Part shown: in pieces, positions 9,773 to 17,538 of the stretch | Layout: the number at the start of each line of letters is the position of its first letter | Numbering within the stretch: position 1 is the stretch's first letter | Assembly: GCF_002072155.1 (NCBI RefSeq) | Contig: NZ_BDIY01000001.1 | Span: 62,001-126,000, forward strand | Direction: 5' to 3' | Source of the DNA: Roseovarius sp. A-2 | Lineage (GTDB): Bacteria; Pseudomonadota; Alphaproteobacteria; Rhodobacterales; Rhodobacteraceae | DNA: 64,000 nt | Position numbers and translations under genes: made by a program | The notes under the pieces: model-generated | Told to the model about the DNA's origin: nothing | What the model saw: only the letters and a program-made list of their open reading frames with translations | The model's database searches: none

Positions 9773-10252
9773 TTATTCGTCGAGCGAGCCGTGGATCGCG
9801 AATTGCTCGAGCTCTGCCTCCTGCGCCTCGATCACTCTGAACGTCTCGCGCACGCCTGCCTCGGTCAACTCACGCAGTACGGTGAGCAGCGTGTTGGGCG
9901 CGTGATCCTCGCAAAGCTCGATCATCTGCGCCAGTTCGTCCCGCGCCACGGGCAAGGCGGCCTCGACCGAGGGCGCGCCGTAGATGTCCACGAAATGTTG
10001 CGCGAGAGCGCGTGATAGCGTCTCCACCTCGGCCTCTTCGATCTGCGTCACCGCGATGAAGGTCACGCGGCCGAATGTTTCCAGCCCGAGCCAGCCATTG
10101 GCGAATGCCTGCCGGGATTTGCCGGTCAGGTCGGCCTCGGACCAGTTGGAAAACTCGAATCCGCCGGAAATGCACCATTCGCCGGTGCGGGCCGGGCTGT
10201 GATAGACGCGTTGGTCGCTTTCATCGAAATGTATCGCGCGGGCAAGCTTCAC
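9773..10252 (-). CDS. DUF6505 family protein
   Basis: A 159-residue soluble protein that I assign to DUF6505 from its N-terminus (KLARAIHFDESDQRVY) and its constant position beside ligase-like and Mrp genes in Rhodobacterales. No catalytic motif or signal peptide is visible. The C-terminal third is helical and acidic. It starts with GTG, which shares its first base with the TAG stop of the preceding ligase-like gene, so translation is probably coupled. It is the last gene of the minus-strand arm of the formate dehydrogenase locus. Function is unknown; a role in enzyme maturation is inferred from context only. Confidence 0.75.
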   Translation of the reverse strand: MKLARAIHFDESDQRVYHSPARTGEWCISGGFEFSNWSEADLTGKSRQAFANGWLGLETFGRVTFIAVTQIEEAEVETLSRALAQHFVDIYGAPSVEAALPVARDELAQMIELCEDHAPNTLLTVLRELTEAGVRETFRVIEAQEAELEQFAIHGSLDE

Positions 10253-10956
10253 TACGGGGTCTCCAGACGGGTGCTGAGGGGGATGAGATGGGTGGTATCG
10301 GTATCGCGCAACAGCAAGCCGAATCGTTCGTCAACGCCGAGATAGGTACCGCGGCACCCGTCGAGGGTGATGTCCTCGCCGATGCCATGGGCCAGACCGC
10401 GCCATTCGGAATGCAGCACCTTGGTGCCGCCCTCTTCCCACCGGTTGATCCAGACCAGCGTATGCCTCGCCCATGCCTCCAGCAGGGAGACGGGATCGAC
10501 CTCGGCGCAGCCTTCGTCATAAAGGGCCGTCTGGTCGGGCGCGTCGCCGGGCCGCTCGGTGATCTGGATCAGCGGCAGTTCAAGGCCGACTACGAGCCAA
10601 TCGGGCTCGGCATCCGGTGCGGTGTCACTCGCCGCCACCCGCAGCCGCCCGCAGGCCGCGCCGTTGACGCGCAGCCCGCCTGACCATTCCAGGTGCACGG
10701 CCACTTCGGGCGGGGCGAGCGCGCCGAGCGCGTTCTGAAAGCCCACGCCGCAGGCCGGCAGCATCGCCATCGCGTCCTCGAGCGGAACCTCGGGGGCCAT
10801 GACGAGCGCGGCCAGCAGGTGATTGGCCGTCACGTTATGCACGATCAGGCCTGCGTCACAGCCCAAGGCCGCCATGGCGCAGGCCTTTTCGAACGGGTCG
10901 ATGGCCCCCTCGACGGCAAGGCTCGACATCAGCGGCGGAAAGTTGGGCGCGCTCAT
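10252..10956 (-). CDS. biotin/lipoate ligase-like protein (DUF4444), likely non-canonical
   Basis: A 234-residue protein related to the biotin/lipoate A/B protein ligase superfamily with a C-terminal DUF4444 domain. The segment VAVHLEWSGGLRVNGAACGRLR aligns with the BirA KWPND..LAGIL region (only the key part matters: EWSGG replaces KWPND), so the Lys that contacts biotin is Glu. The GRGRxG nucleotide loop is also not evident. It overlaps the Mrp gene by ATGA and the DUF6505 gene by one base. I infer it is not an ordinary ligase and may serve as a scaffold or modify a different substrate in the formate dehydrogenase locus. Confidence 0.78.
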   Translation of the reverse strand: MSAPNFPPLMSSLAVEGAIDPFEKACAMAALGCDAGLIVHNVTANHLLAALVMAPEVPLEDAMAMLPACGVGFQNALGALAPPEVAVHLEWSGGLRVNGAACGRLRVAASDTAPDAEPDWLVVGLELPLIQITERPGDAPDQTALYDEGCAEVDPVSLLEAWARHTLVWINRWEEGGTKVLHSEWRGLAHGIGEDITLDGCRGTYLGVDERFGLLLRDTDTTHLIPLSTRLETP

Positions 10957-12017
10957 GCCACGCCTTGTGCAATGAGTTGGCGCGCCACGACGCGAAACGC
11001 CTGTGCCTGCGCGCTGTCGGGTTTCGACACCACGATAGGCGCGCCACCATCCGAGGCGAGCCGAATGTCGAGATGCAGCGGGATCTCCGCCAGCAGCGGC
11101 ACGCCCAGTTTTTCGGCCTCGGCCTTAACGCCGCCATGGCCGAAGACATGCTCCTCATGCCCGCAATTGGAGCAGATATGCGTCGACATGTTTTCGATCA
11201 TGCCCAGCACCGGCACATGCAACTGATTGAACATGTCGATCCCCTTGCGGGCATCCAGCAACGCCACGTCCTGCGGGGTGGAGACGATGATCGCACCATC
11301 CACCTGCGCCTTTTGCGCCAGCGTCATCTGCACGTCGCCCGTGCCCGGCGGCAGATCCACGAGCAGACAGTCGAGCGCGCCCCATTGCACCTGCATCAGC
11401 ATCTGTTGCAGCGCGCCCATCAGCATCGGGCCGCGCCAGACCACCGCCTGCCCCTCATTGGTCATCAGGCCGATGGACATCATCGTCACACCGTGGTTGC
11501 GCATCGGCAGGATGGTCTTGCCATCGGGGCTGGCGGGGCGGCCCGACACGCCGAGCATGCGCGGTTGCGAAGGCCCGTAGACATCGGCGTCCAGAAGCCC
11601 AACGCGGCGGCCTTCGGCGGCGAGCGCGCAGGCGAGGTTGGCCGAGACGGTGGATTTGCCGACGCCGCCCTTGCCCGATGCGATGGCGATCAGGTGATTG
11701 ACGCCGGGCACCTTTTCGGGGCCCTTCGGCTCGGCCTTTTTGCCGGGTTTTAGATCGGGTGGGGCCTTGGCCGAATGGCCGGTGAGCACGACCGAAACCG
11801 TTTCGGCCCCCGGCAGCGCCTTGACGGCCGCCTCGGCCGCGTCGCGCACCGGGCTATAGGCCTCGGCCTTGCTCGGGTCGATCTCCAGCACGAAGCGCAC
11901 CGTGCCGCCATCGACGGTCAGCGCGCGCATCACGCCTGCGGCCACGATATCCGATCCGCTGACCGGATCGGTGATCTGCTTGAGCGCCGCGAGCACGCTC
12001 TCTCGTGTCAATGCCAC
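10953..12017 (-). CDS. apbC: Mrp/ApbC-type FeS cluster carrier P-loop ATPase
   Basis: A 354-residue Mrp/NBP35-family protein. It has an N-terminal MIP18/DUF59-like domain (residues 1-85), the deviant Walker A GKGGVGKS near residue 117, the switch region DVYGPSQPRMLG, and the conserved CSNCG cluster-ligating pair near residue 280. The family binds a bridging [4Fe-4S] cluster and passes it to apo-proteins in the cytoplasm. It lies 1 base after the DUF6494 stop and overlaps the ligase-like gene by ATGA. Its place beside a formate dehydrogenase with many FeS clusters suggests it helps load them; that link is inference. Confidence 0.93.
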   Translation of the reverse strand: MALTRESVLAALKQITDPVSGSDIVAAGVMRALTVDGGTVRFVLEIDPSKAEAYSPVRDAAEAAVKALPGAETVSVVLTGHSAKAPPDLKPGKKAEPKGPEKVPGVNHLIAIASGKGGVGKSTVSANLACALAAEGRRVGLLDADVYGPSQPRMLGVSGRPASPDGKTILPMRNHGVTMMSIGLMTNEGQAVVWRGPMLMGALQQMLMQVQWGALDCLLVDLPPGTGDVQMTLAQKAQVDGAIIVSTPQDVALLDARKGIDMFNQLHVPVLGMIENMSTHICSNCGHEEHVFGHGGVKAEAEKLGVPLLAEIPLHLDIRLASDGGAPIVVSKPDSAQAQAFRVVARQLIAQGVA

Positions 12018-12018
12018 G

Positions 12019-12213
12019 TCAGCCCTGCCCCTTGATCGTGCCGGTCACGACATGCTCGATATCGAGCCCGTCGACGGTCAGGACCACCTTGGCCTCGAAT
12101 TCCTGTCCTGTCGTGGCACCCTTTTCGCGCAGCCCCTCCTCGATGGCCTGCTGCGAGGTGACCCCCACCTGCTTGAGGAATTTGCGCATCGACATGTTGA
12201 AATCGTCGCTCAT
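12019..12213 (-). CDS. DUF6494 family small protein
   Basis: A 64-residue protein whose start (DDFNMSMRKFLKQVGVTSQ) is characteristic of DUF6494. It has no signal peptide or metal motif. Residues 10-30 look like a helix-turn-helix-sized segment (KQVGVTSQQAIEEGLREKG), followed by a beta-rich half. It is the first gene of the minus-strand arm and is separated by 1 base from the Mrp-type ATPase gene, so they should be co-transcribed. A GGGAGAAACCG sequence provides the ribosome-binding site. Function unknown. Confidence 0.82.
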   Translation of the reverse strand: MSDDFNMSMRKFLKQVGVTSQQAIEEGLREKGATTGQEFEAKVVLTVDGLDIEHVVTGTIKGQG

Positions 12214-12276
12214 CGGTTTCTCCCTTCGTGGTTCAGACTACTTGACGCCGACAGTGGCGCTTTTCTAGGCTTGGGT

Positions 12277-13050
12277 ATGCGCAGAGTGATTTCTCAACTG
12301 GCAAACCGCCTGTGGATCGTGCTTGCGGCTCTTGGCTTCATGCTGGACGTGGAGCAGGCGCGCGCCGATGACAAGCGATTTCGGCTGAGCGCGCCTGCCG
12401 CCCTCGTGGAGACTGGCCTGCTCGATTACCTGCTGCCTCGCTTCTCGCTCAAGACCGGGGTGCGGATCGAGGTGGTCGGCCCGGTTGATCCGGCTGAGAT
12501 GACCATCGGCCCCGAGGCGGGGCGCGCAGTGTTCAAGGGGGAAGGCGGTCTTTGGCGCATCTCGCGTGACGGCGATCACCCCGGGGCCGCGCGGTTCGCC
12601 GACTGGCTGACCTCCGAGATCGGGCAGCGCACCGTCACCAGCTACGAGGTCGCGGGCCGCGCAGTCTTTACCTTGGCGGAGGTGGCCGAAGAGGCCGAGG
12701 TCACACTTGATTTTGACGGCAACGCATCCGAGGGCAAGCGGGTGTCGCTGGTGCAATGCGGGCGCTGTCATGTCGTGGCTCCGGAAAACCGGATGAACGC
12801 CATGGGCTCCACACCGTCCTTTGCCGTGCTGCGCACAATGCCCGACTGGGCCGCGCGGTTCCAAAGTTTTTACGTGCTCAGGCCGCATGCTGCTTTCACG
12901 CAGGTCGAGGATGTCACAGCGCCGTTCCCGATCAACCGGCCGTCGCCCATCGTCCCCGTCGAGGTGACGCTCGACGAGGTGGAGGCGATCCTGGCCTATG
13001 TGGCGGAGATGGCCCCCGCCGATCTGGGCGCGCCGATTCAAGTTCAATGA
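12277..13050 (+). CDS. shortened TupA-like domain fused to a cytochrome c haem site
   Basis: A 257-residue exported protein. After a signal peptide (about residues 1-30, ending DVEQARA) comes a segment matching the start of tungstate-binding TupA proteins (TGLLDYLLPRFSLKTGVRIEVV) and, soon after, one matching their C-terminal end (FADWLTSEIGQRTVTSYEV). The middle, which carries most of the ligand cleft, is missing. Residues from about 160 hold CGRCH, a c-type haem site. The start ATG is the first giving a signal peptide; the frame is open far upstream across the divergent promoter. It converges with and overlaps the polyferredoxin gene by 7 bases. I infer a periplasmic electron-transfer or sensing role linked to formate dehydrogenase. 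Confidence 0.8.
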   Translation: MRRVISQLANRLWIVLAALGFMLDVEQARADDKRFRLSAPAALVETGLLDYLLPRFSLKTGVRIEVVGPVDPAEMTIGPEAGRAVFKGEGGLWRISRDGDHPGAARFADWLTSEIGQRTVTSYEVAGRAVFTLAEVAEEAEVTLDFDGNASEGKRVSLVQCGRCHVVAPENRMNAMGSTPSFAVLRTMPDWAARFQSFYVLRPHAAFTQVEDVTAPFPINRPSPIVPVEVTLDEVEAILAYVAEMAPADLGAPIQVQ

Positions 13051-14999
13051 TCCTTGCGCTTGCTGAGGTAATCCTCGGTGGTGCGGACGCGCGGGCGCGG
13101 GCCGGCGGCGAACGGGTTGTCGTGCGAGTGGAACTGCGCGTTGATCCGGCAGCCTTCGCACATCTGGATCATCTTTGCCGCATCCGAGGTGGCGAACATC
13201 GAATGCTTGCCCGCCAGCTTCTCGGTGATCCGCTCGATGGTCGATTTCGATCCGAATAGCACGCCGCATTCGATACAGGCAAAGGGCTCTTCCTCGTTGA
13301 GCACCACCTGGGTAAGTGCGCTGTCGTCGAGGTTCATCTGCGGTGCCAGCGTGATTGCCTTTTCGGGGCAGATGGTGGCGCAGATGCCGCATTGCAGGCA
13401 GGCATCCTCCTGAAAGCGCAGCTGCGGCAGATCCTCGTTATCCATCAGCGCGCCCGAGGGACAGAGCGAGACGCAGGAGAGACACAGCGTGCAGGCCTCG
13501 GTGTTGACCAGCACCGTCCCATAGGGGGCGGCATCCGGCAGGGGCAGGGTGCCGCCCCCGGTGTTCAGCGCGCGGGCGGCGAGGCGCGCCACCTGACGGC
13601 GGCTGCCCATCGGCAGGACCGGTTCGGACAGCGCCCGGGCAGGCTGCGCATCATAGAGCGCATCGCAGAGCGCGTCGGGATCACCGAGGTCGAGCATCCC
13701 CACAGCTGCGCCACCCGCCATGGCCTGCGCCAGAGGCACCTCTTGATCGAGCGCGTCACGCTCGGTGCGCGGCGACAGCAAAACCCATACCGCGCCAAAG
13801 CCCGAGGCGAGGGCTGCGAGGATCTCGGCATGGCCAAAGCCCGACAACGCCGACACCTCCAGCGGGATCACATCGGCGGGGAGCCCGCGCCCGTGGCGCG
13901 CGGCGAGGCGGATCATCTCGGCACCAAAGCTGGCGTCATGCACCAGAAGGCGCGGCACCTCACCGCCAGCCTTGCGATAGGCAGAGGCCAGCGTTTGCAT
14001 GCGCCGAAACGTCATGTCGGGGGGCGGCGCGTCGTAGGTGATCGCGCCCGAGGGGCAGCGCGCGGCGCAGGCGCCGCAACCCGCGCAGATCATCGGGTCG
14101 ATGCTGACATGATCGCCATCGGGTGAGATTGCGCCGGTGGGGCAGATGTCGAGGCATTTGTTGCAGCCAGTCTGCTCGGCGCGGGAATGGGCGCAAATCA
14201 GCGGCTCGAGCGCCACGTAAAGCGGTTTCTCGAAGGTGCCGATCAGTTGCGCCGCCTCGAACACCGCGTCCGACACCGCCGATAGACTGCCCGGATCGGC
14301 GCGCACATAGCCCTCGCGTTTCTGCGGGGCGGGGAACATCGGCGTACCACCGGTGAGGTCAAGAATGACGTCGCATTGCGTTTGCCCGCCGTCACGCGAT
14401 GCGGTCCAACTCAACACGCCGCGCCCGCCGGGATTGACCTGTTGCAGCGCGTCGAGGCGTAGCTCGAACTGGCCCAATGCCCCGCTTGCCTGCGTGATGC
14501 GGCCCCGAATTGCGTCGAACTCGCGGGCCTCGGGCGGGTCGGTGTCATCTGTCAGCATCACCGTGACCCCCAGAAGGGGGGCCAGTTTTTCGGCCGCAGG
14601 CAGCACCACATCGGAGGCCCCGATGATCAGGCACAGCCCCTCTGAGACCACGTCGAGGGTCTTCTCCGGGGGGGGCGGCAGGGCCGCCTCGGCCAGCAAT
14701 GCGGCCATTTTGGGTAGTTTCGGGGCTGGATCATCGGACCATCCCGCGCGGTCGCGCAGGTCGACAAGGGCTGGGGCGTCGGCCTCCAGATCGGTGGCCA
14801 GTTCCTCGAAGACCCGGGCCTCCTGCGCGCAGCAAATAATTGCCTCGCCCCCCTCGATCGCCTTGGCCGCCGACCCGATCTCGTCGGTGCAAAGCGCGCT
14901 GTGCAGCCGCGAGCAGGGCAGTCCGGTGGCCGCCTCCAACCCCGCGGCGTCTAGCGCTTGAGACGCGGAACAATCACACAATATCAGTTGCTTAGGCAT
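13044..14999 (-). CDS. polyferredoxin-like 4Fe-4S protein of formate dehydrogenase loci
   Basis: A 651-residue cytoplasmic protein with no signal peptide. Residues 1-270 are a domain without recognised motifs except a Cys-containing start (ILCDCSAS) and ICCAQE. Then come two ferredoxin pairs: CNKCLDICP with CAGCGACAARCP (near 280-320) and CTLCLSCVSLCP with CLQCGICATICP (near 500-560), so up to four [4Fe-4S] clusters. A C-terminal CIECG..CEGC region may bind another metal. The start ATG follows GGGGTGAAA. It is transcribed away from the DUF3305-to-FDH arm from a shared intergenic region. I expect electron transfer or a maturation role for FDH; the partner is unknown. Confidence 0.85.
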   Translation of the reverse strand: MPKQLILCDCSASQALDAAGLEAATGLPCSRLHSALCTDEIGSAAKAIEGGEAIICCAQEARVFEELATDLEADAPALVDLRDRAGWSDDPAPKLPKMAALLAEAALPPPPEKTLDVVSEGLCLIIGASDVVLPAAEKLAPLLGVTVMLTDDTDPPEAREFDAIRGRITQASGALGQFELRLDALQQVNPGGRGVLSWTASRDGGQTQCDVILDLTGGTPMFPAPQKREGYVRADPGSLSAVSDAVFEAAQLIGTFEKPLYVALEPLICAHSRAEQTGCNKCLDICPTGAISPDGDHVSIDPMICAGCGACAARCPSGAITYDAPPPDMTFRRMQTLASAYRKAGGEVPRLLVHDASFGAEMIRLAARHGRGLPADVIPLEVSALSGFGHAEILAALASGFGAVWVLLSPRTERDALDQEVPLAQAMAGGAAVGMLDLGDPDALCDALYDAQPARALSEPVLPMGSRRQVARLAARALNTGGGTLPLPDAAPYGTVLVNTEACTLCLSCVSLCPSGALMDNEDLPQLRFQEDACLQCGICATICPEKAITLAPQMNLDDSALTQVVLNEEEPFACIECGVLFGSKSTIERITEKLAGKHSMFATSDAAKMIQMCEGCRINAQFHSHDNPFAAGPRPRVRTTEDYLSKRKDH

Positions 15000-15392
15000 T
15001 TTCACCCCGAGTGTTTCGCACGGCTGGGTAGGCGACGTTTTTCGTCGGTTCGGCGCGAGATTAGGCATGATTCGAAGCCCTCGTAAACAGCAATTCGAAT
15101 CACGATGTTCGGCGAGAGCGCACGGTGAGTGGATAATTTTAATCCCGATTGATTCTGTTTGGATTCAGTATCTTGCAATGCGGCGTTGCAGCATTGCACG
15201 GGCAATGTGGACAATTTGACCCTTAGGGTTTTGGCCGCGTGTCGTGCAGGTCCAAAATGTCCGGACGTGTTTCAAAATGGACCAGTGCACACAGAAAAGG
15301 CTTTGCGCGGTCAGAAAACTGGACCAATCTGATCTCAACGCAGCAAGGGGATGGCACGACGCGTGACCCATAGCCACGAAAAAGAGGTGACG
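15000..15392. promoter_or_regulatory. divergent promoter region of the formate dehydrogenase locus
   Basis: About 390 bases between two divergent genes, lower in GC than its surroundings. It holds an inverted repeat TGCAATGC/GCATTGCA (15174-15181 and 15191-15198) and four similar sites of the form CAAAATGGACC at 15212 (CAATTTGACC), 15253 (CAAAATGTCC), 15273 (CAAAATGGACC) and 15315 (AAAACTGGACC). The offsets of 41, 20 and 42 bases are whole helical turns. I found no -24/-12 sigma-54 promoter. The sites may bind the locus regulator. Confidence 0.5.
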
Positions 15393-15941
15393 ATGCCGGT
15401 GGGGATCGTGATCCGAAAGTCGTCGGGTGTGACCCGGTGGGCGGCGTGGTCGTGGCGGGCGGTGGCGCTGTTGCCCGGGGCTGGTCCTGCCGAGTGGCGC
15501 GAATTGCGCCGCGAGGGCGAGGCGGTGGAATACCATGCCGCGACCGTTCATGTCGAATTGCATCACACCCAGACAGAAGCCTACCTGCAAGGCATATCGG
15601 CCAAGGTGCCGTCGATTTATGTAGTGATGCGCAATGGGGCGGCGGCACATCGCGACGGCGCGCCGCTCGACGTGGTGCTGGCCACCGCGTCCCCCTTCGA
15701 GGCACAGGATTACGCCGATACCGGCGAAGAGATCGTCGAGAAGGTGCCGATGCCTGAGGGGATGATCGCCTGGGTGCGCGATTTCGTCGAGGCGCATCAC
15801 GAAGACGAAGAATTCAAGAAGCGTAGGCGCGACAGGCGCACCATCGGCGATGCGCAGGACGGTATCGGTGATCCGCGCATTCCGCAGATGAGCGACGTTT
15901 ATCGCGCGCCGGTGATGGTGCGCAAAGGGAGGCTGCATTGA
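15393..15941 (+). CDS. DUF3305 domain-containing protein
   Basis: A 182-residue DUF3305 protein with the family features VIRKSSGVTRWAAWSWRAVA near the start, HVELHHTQTEAYLQG in the middle and PMPEGMIAWVRDFVEAHH toward the end. It is cytoplasmic, without signal peptide. The ATG at 15393 follows AAAGAGGTGACG; an upstream ATG at 15351 is in frame but has a poor ribosome-binding site. DUF3305 occurs almost only in formate dehydrogenase loci of Proteobacteria, next to DUF3306 and a TorD-like chaperone, as here. Biochemical function is unknown. Its stop overlaps the start of the next gene. Confidence 0.86.
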   Translation: MPVGIVIRKSSGVTRWAAWSWRAVALLPGAGPAEWRELRREGEAVEYHAATVHVELHHTQTEAYLQGISAKVPSIYVVMRNGAAAHRDGAPLDVVLATASPFEAQDYADTGEEIVEKVPMPEGMIAWVRDFVEAHHEDEEFKKRRRDRRTIGDAQDGIGDPRIPQMSDVYRAPVMVRKGRLH

Positions 15942-16561
15942 GCCGGGGGGGCGATTTCTGGTCGCGCCGCAAGGCGCAGGTCGTGGCGGAGGCCGAGGCA
16001 CAGGCCCGCGCAGCCGAGGCCGAGGCGCGCGCCGTGCAGGACGCGGAGCAGGCGGAAAAGAGCGATGCGGATCTGTGCGAAGAGCTGGGCCTGCCGGATC
16101 CCGACACCTTGCAGCCCGGCGATGATTTCCGCGCCTTCATGGCCAAGGCGGTGCCCGACCGGCTGCGCCGCCGCGCGCTGCGGCGGCTGTGGCTGAGCAA
16201 CCCGGCTCTGGCCAATCTCGATGGGCTGCTCGATTACGGTGAGGACTTCACCGACAGCGCCACGGTGATCGAGAACATGCAGACCGCCTATCAGGTCGGC
16301 AAAGGCATGACCGCCCACGTCGAGGAAATGGCGCGACAGGCCGAGGCCGAGGCGCAGGCGGCGCAGGAGCCGGAACCCGAGCCCGAAGAGGCCCCGCAGG
16401 AGGCCGAAGACGAGACCCCGCCGCAGGTGGCCGAGGCCGACGAAGCGCGGGAGATGGCAGAGCCCTATGCCTGGGCCGATACGCCCGAGGCCGAGGAGGC
16501 CGCACCGCCGCGCCGCCGCATGCGGTTTGAGTTTGACGATACCGCCGGAGCATCGGCATGA
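15938..16561 (+). CDS. DUF3306 domain-containing protein
   Basis: A 207-residue DUF3306 protein. It opens with SRGGDFWSRRKAQVVAEAEA, runs through an Ala/Glu-rich helical stretch, then the conserved core (PGDDFRAFMAKAVPDRLRRRALRRLW, of which DFRAFMAKAVPDRLRRRALR is the key part, and LDGLLDYGEDFTD), and ends in a low-complexity Glu/Ala/Pro tail with a final basic patch. It starts with TTG, overlapping the DUF3305 stop (TTGA). The stop overlaps the next ATG (ATGA). The run of overlaps shows one translationally coupled unit. Function is unknown beyond association with formate dehydrogenase. Confidence 0.84.
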   Translation: MSRGGDFWSRRKAQVVAEAEAQARAAEAEARAVQDAEQAEKSDADLCEELGLPDPDTLQPGDDFRAFMAKAVPDRLRRRALRRLWLSNPALANLDGLLDYGEDFTDSATVIENMQTAYQVGKGMTAHVEEMARQAEAEAQAAQEPEPEPEEAPQEAEDETPPQVAEADEAREMAEPYAWADTPEAEEAAPPRRRMRFEFDDTAGASA

Positions 16562-17187
16562 CCCAGCAAGAGGCCCTTATGCAAGACCAGACCGCCACGC
16601 CGGAGATCACCGAAGAGGACGCGCTGCGCGCCGATCTCTATGATTTCCTTGCAGCCCTTCTGGCGCGCCCGCCGGGGCAGGACCTGCTGGCCAAGACCGC
16701 CGCGCTGAGCGGCGATCAGAGCGACATGGGGCAGGCCATAGCGGCGCTGGCCCGCGTCGCCCGCGTGAGCAAGCCCGGCGCGGTCGAGAGCGAGTTCAAC
16801 GCGCTTTTCATCGGGCTGGGCCGGGGCGAACTCCTCCCCTATGCCAGCTACTATCTGACCGGGTTTCTCAATGAAAAGCCGCTCGCCGGGCTGCGCCGGG
16901 ATATGGCCGCGCGCGGGATGACGCGAGCGCAGAACGTCTACGAGCCCGAGGACAATATCGCGTCTTGCATGGAGATGATGGCGGGGCTGATCCGGGGACG
17001 CTTCGGCAAACCCGCCACGCTCGCCGAGCAAAAGACGTTTTTTGCCAAGCATGTCGGCCCTTGGGCCGGGCATTTCTTCAGCGATTTGGAGGCCGCGCGC
17101 AATTCGGTTCTCTATGCCTCGGTCGGTGCTGTCGGCCGGGTGTTCATGGAGATCGAGGCGCAGGGCTTTCGGATGAGCGTGGGCTGA
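16558..17187 (+). CDS. TorD/DmsD-family molybdoenzyme chaperone
   Basis: A 209-residue all-helical protein of the TorD family, which holds the apo-catalytic subunit of a Tat-exported molybdo- or tungsto-enzyme and proofreads its signal peptide until cofactor is inserted. The signature EFNALFIGLGRGELLPYASYY is clear around residues 80-100, with YEPEDNIASCMEMMAGLI following, as in other members. It begins at the ATGA overlap with DUF3306. Its expected client is the FDH alpha chain encoded at 17539, whose signal peptide has the twin-arginine motif. Confidence 0.88.
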   Translation: MTQQEALMQDQTATPEITEEDALRADLYDFLAALLARPPGQDLLAKTAALSGDQSDMGQAIAALARVARVSKPGAVESEFNALFIGLGRGELLPYASYYLTGFLNEKPLAGLRRDMAARGMTRAQNVYEPEDNIASCMEMMAGLIRGRFGKPATLAEQKTFFAKHVGPWAGHFFSDLEAARNSVLYASVGAVGRVFMEIEAQGFRMSVG

Positions 17188-17242
17188 TCCCGCGCCGTAA
17201 CCGGCGGGCACCTGCCCGCCATAACCAGAGGAGGGGACCCTC

Positions 17243-17431
17243 ATGACCCGGAAACCCGAGGATGGCAGCAGCCGCCGCGATTTCCTCAAAATGGCCGCCA
17301 CCGGCGCGCCCGCTGTCGCGGTCGCAAGCGTGGTGACCGCGGGCACGGCCGCAGCCGCGCCTGACCTGACATCGGACAAGATGCAGGACACCGCGCATAC
17401 CCGCGCCTATTTCGACAGCGCCCGGTTCTAA
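17243..17431 (+). CDS. small formate dehydrogenase region Tat-target protein
   Basis: A 62-residue protein consisting of a twin-arginine signal (SSRRDFLKMAATGAP, then a hydrophobic stretch) and a short mature part of about 25 residues ending HTRAYFDSARF. It matches the small Tat-dependent proteins found just before formate dehydrogenase catalytic genes. GAGGAGGGG precedes the ATG. Mature function is unknown; proposals include escorting the catalytic subunit through Tat. It lies 55 bases after the chaperone gene and 107 bases before the FDH alpha gene. Confidence 0.88.
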   Translation: MTRKPEDGSSRRDFLKMAATGAPAVAVASVVTAGTAAAAPDLTSDKMQDTAHTRAYFDSARF

Positions 17432-17538
17432 GTTCCGGACGCCGTAAAACACCGCTGACGACTGGTTGCGTGACGCCCGACTGTCAGGGGAAACCGTAGT
17501 ACCCAGCCTGAATCCAGGCCCAGGGAGGAGAGAGAAAC

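Noticed and set aside
15000-15392. Sigma-54 promoter (-24/-12) for the FDH operon
   Set aside because: No TGGC-N8-TGC-type element with correct spacing was found; the NtrC-type regulator also lacks GAFTGA.
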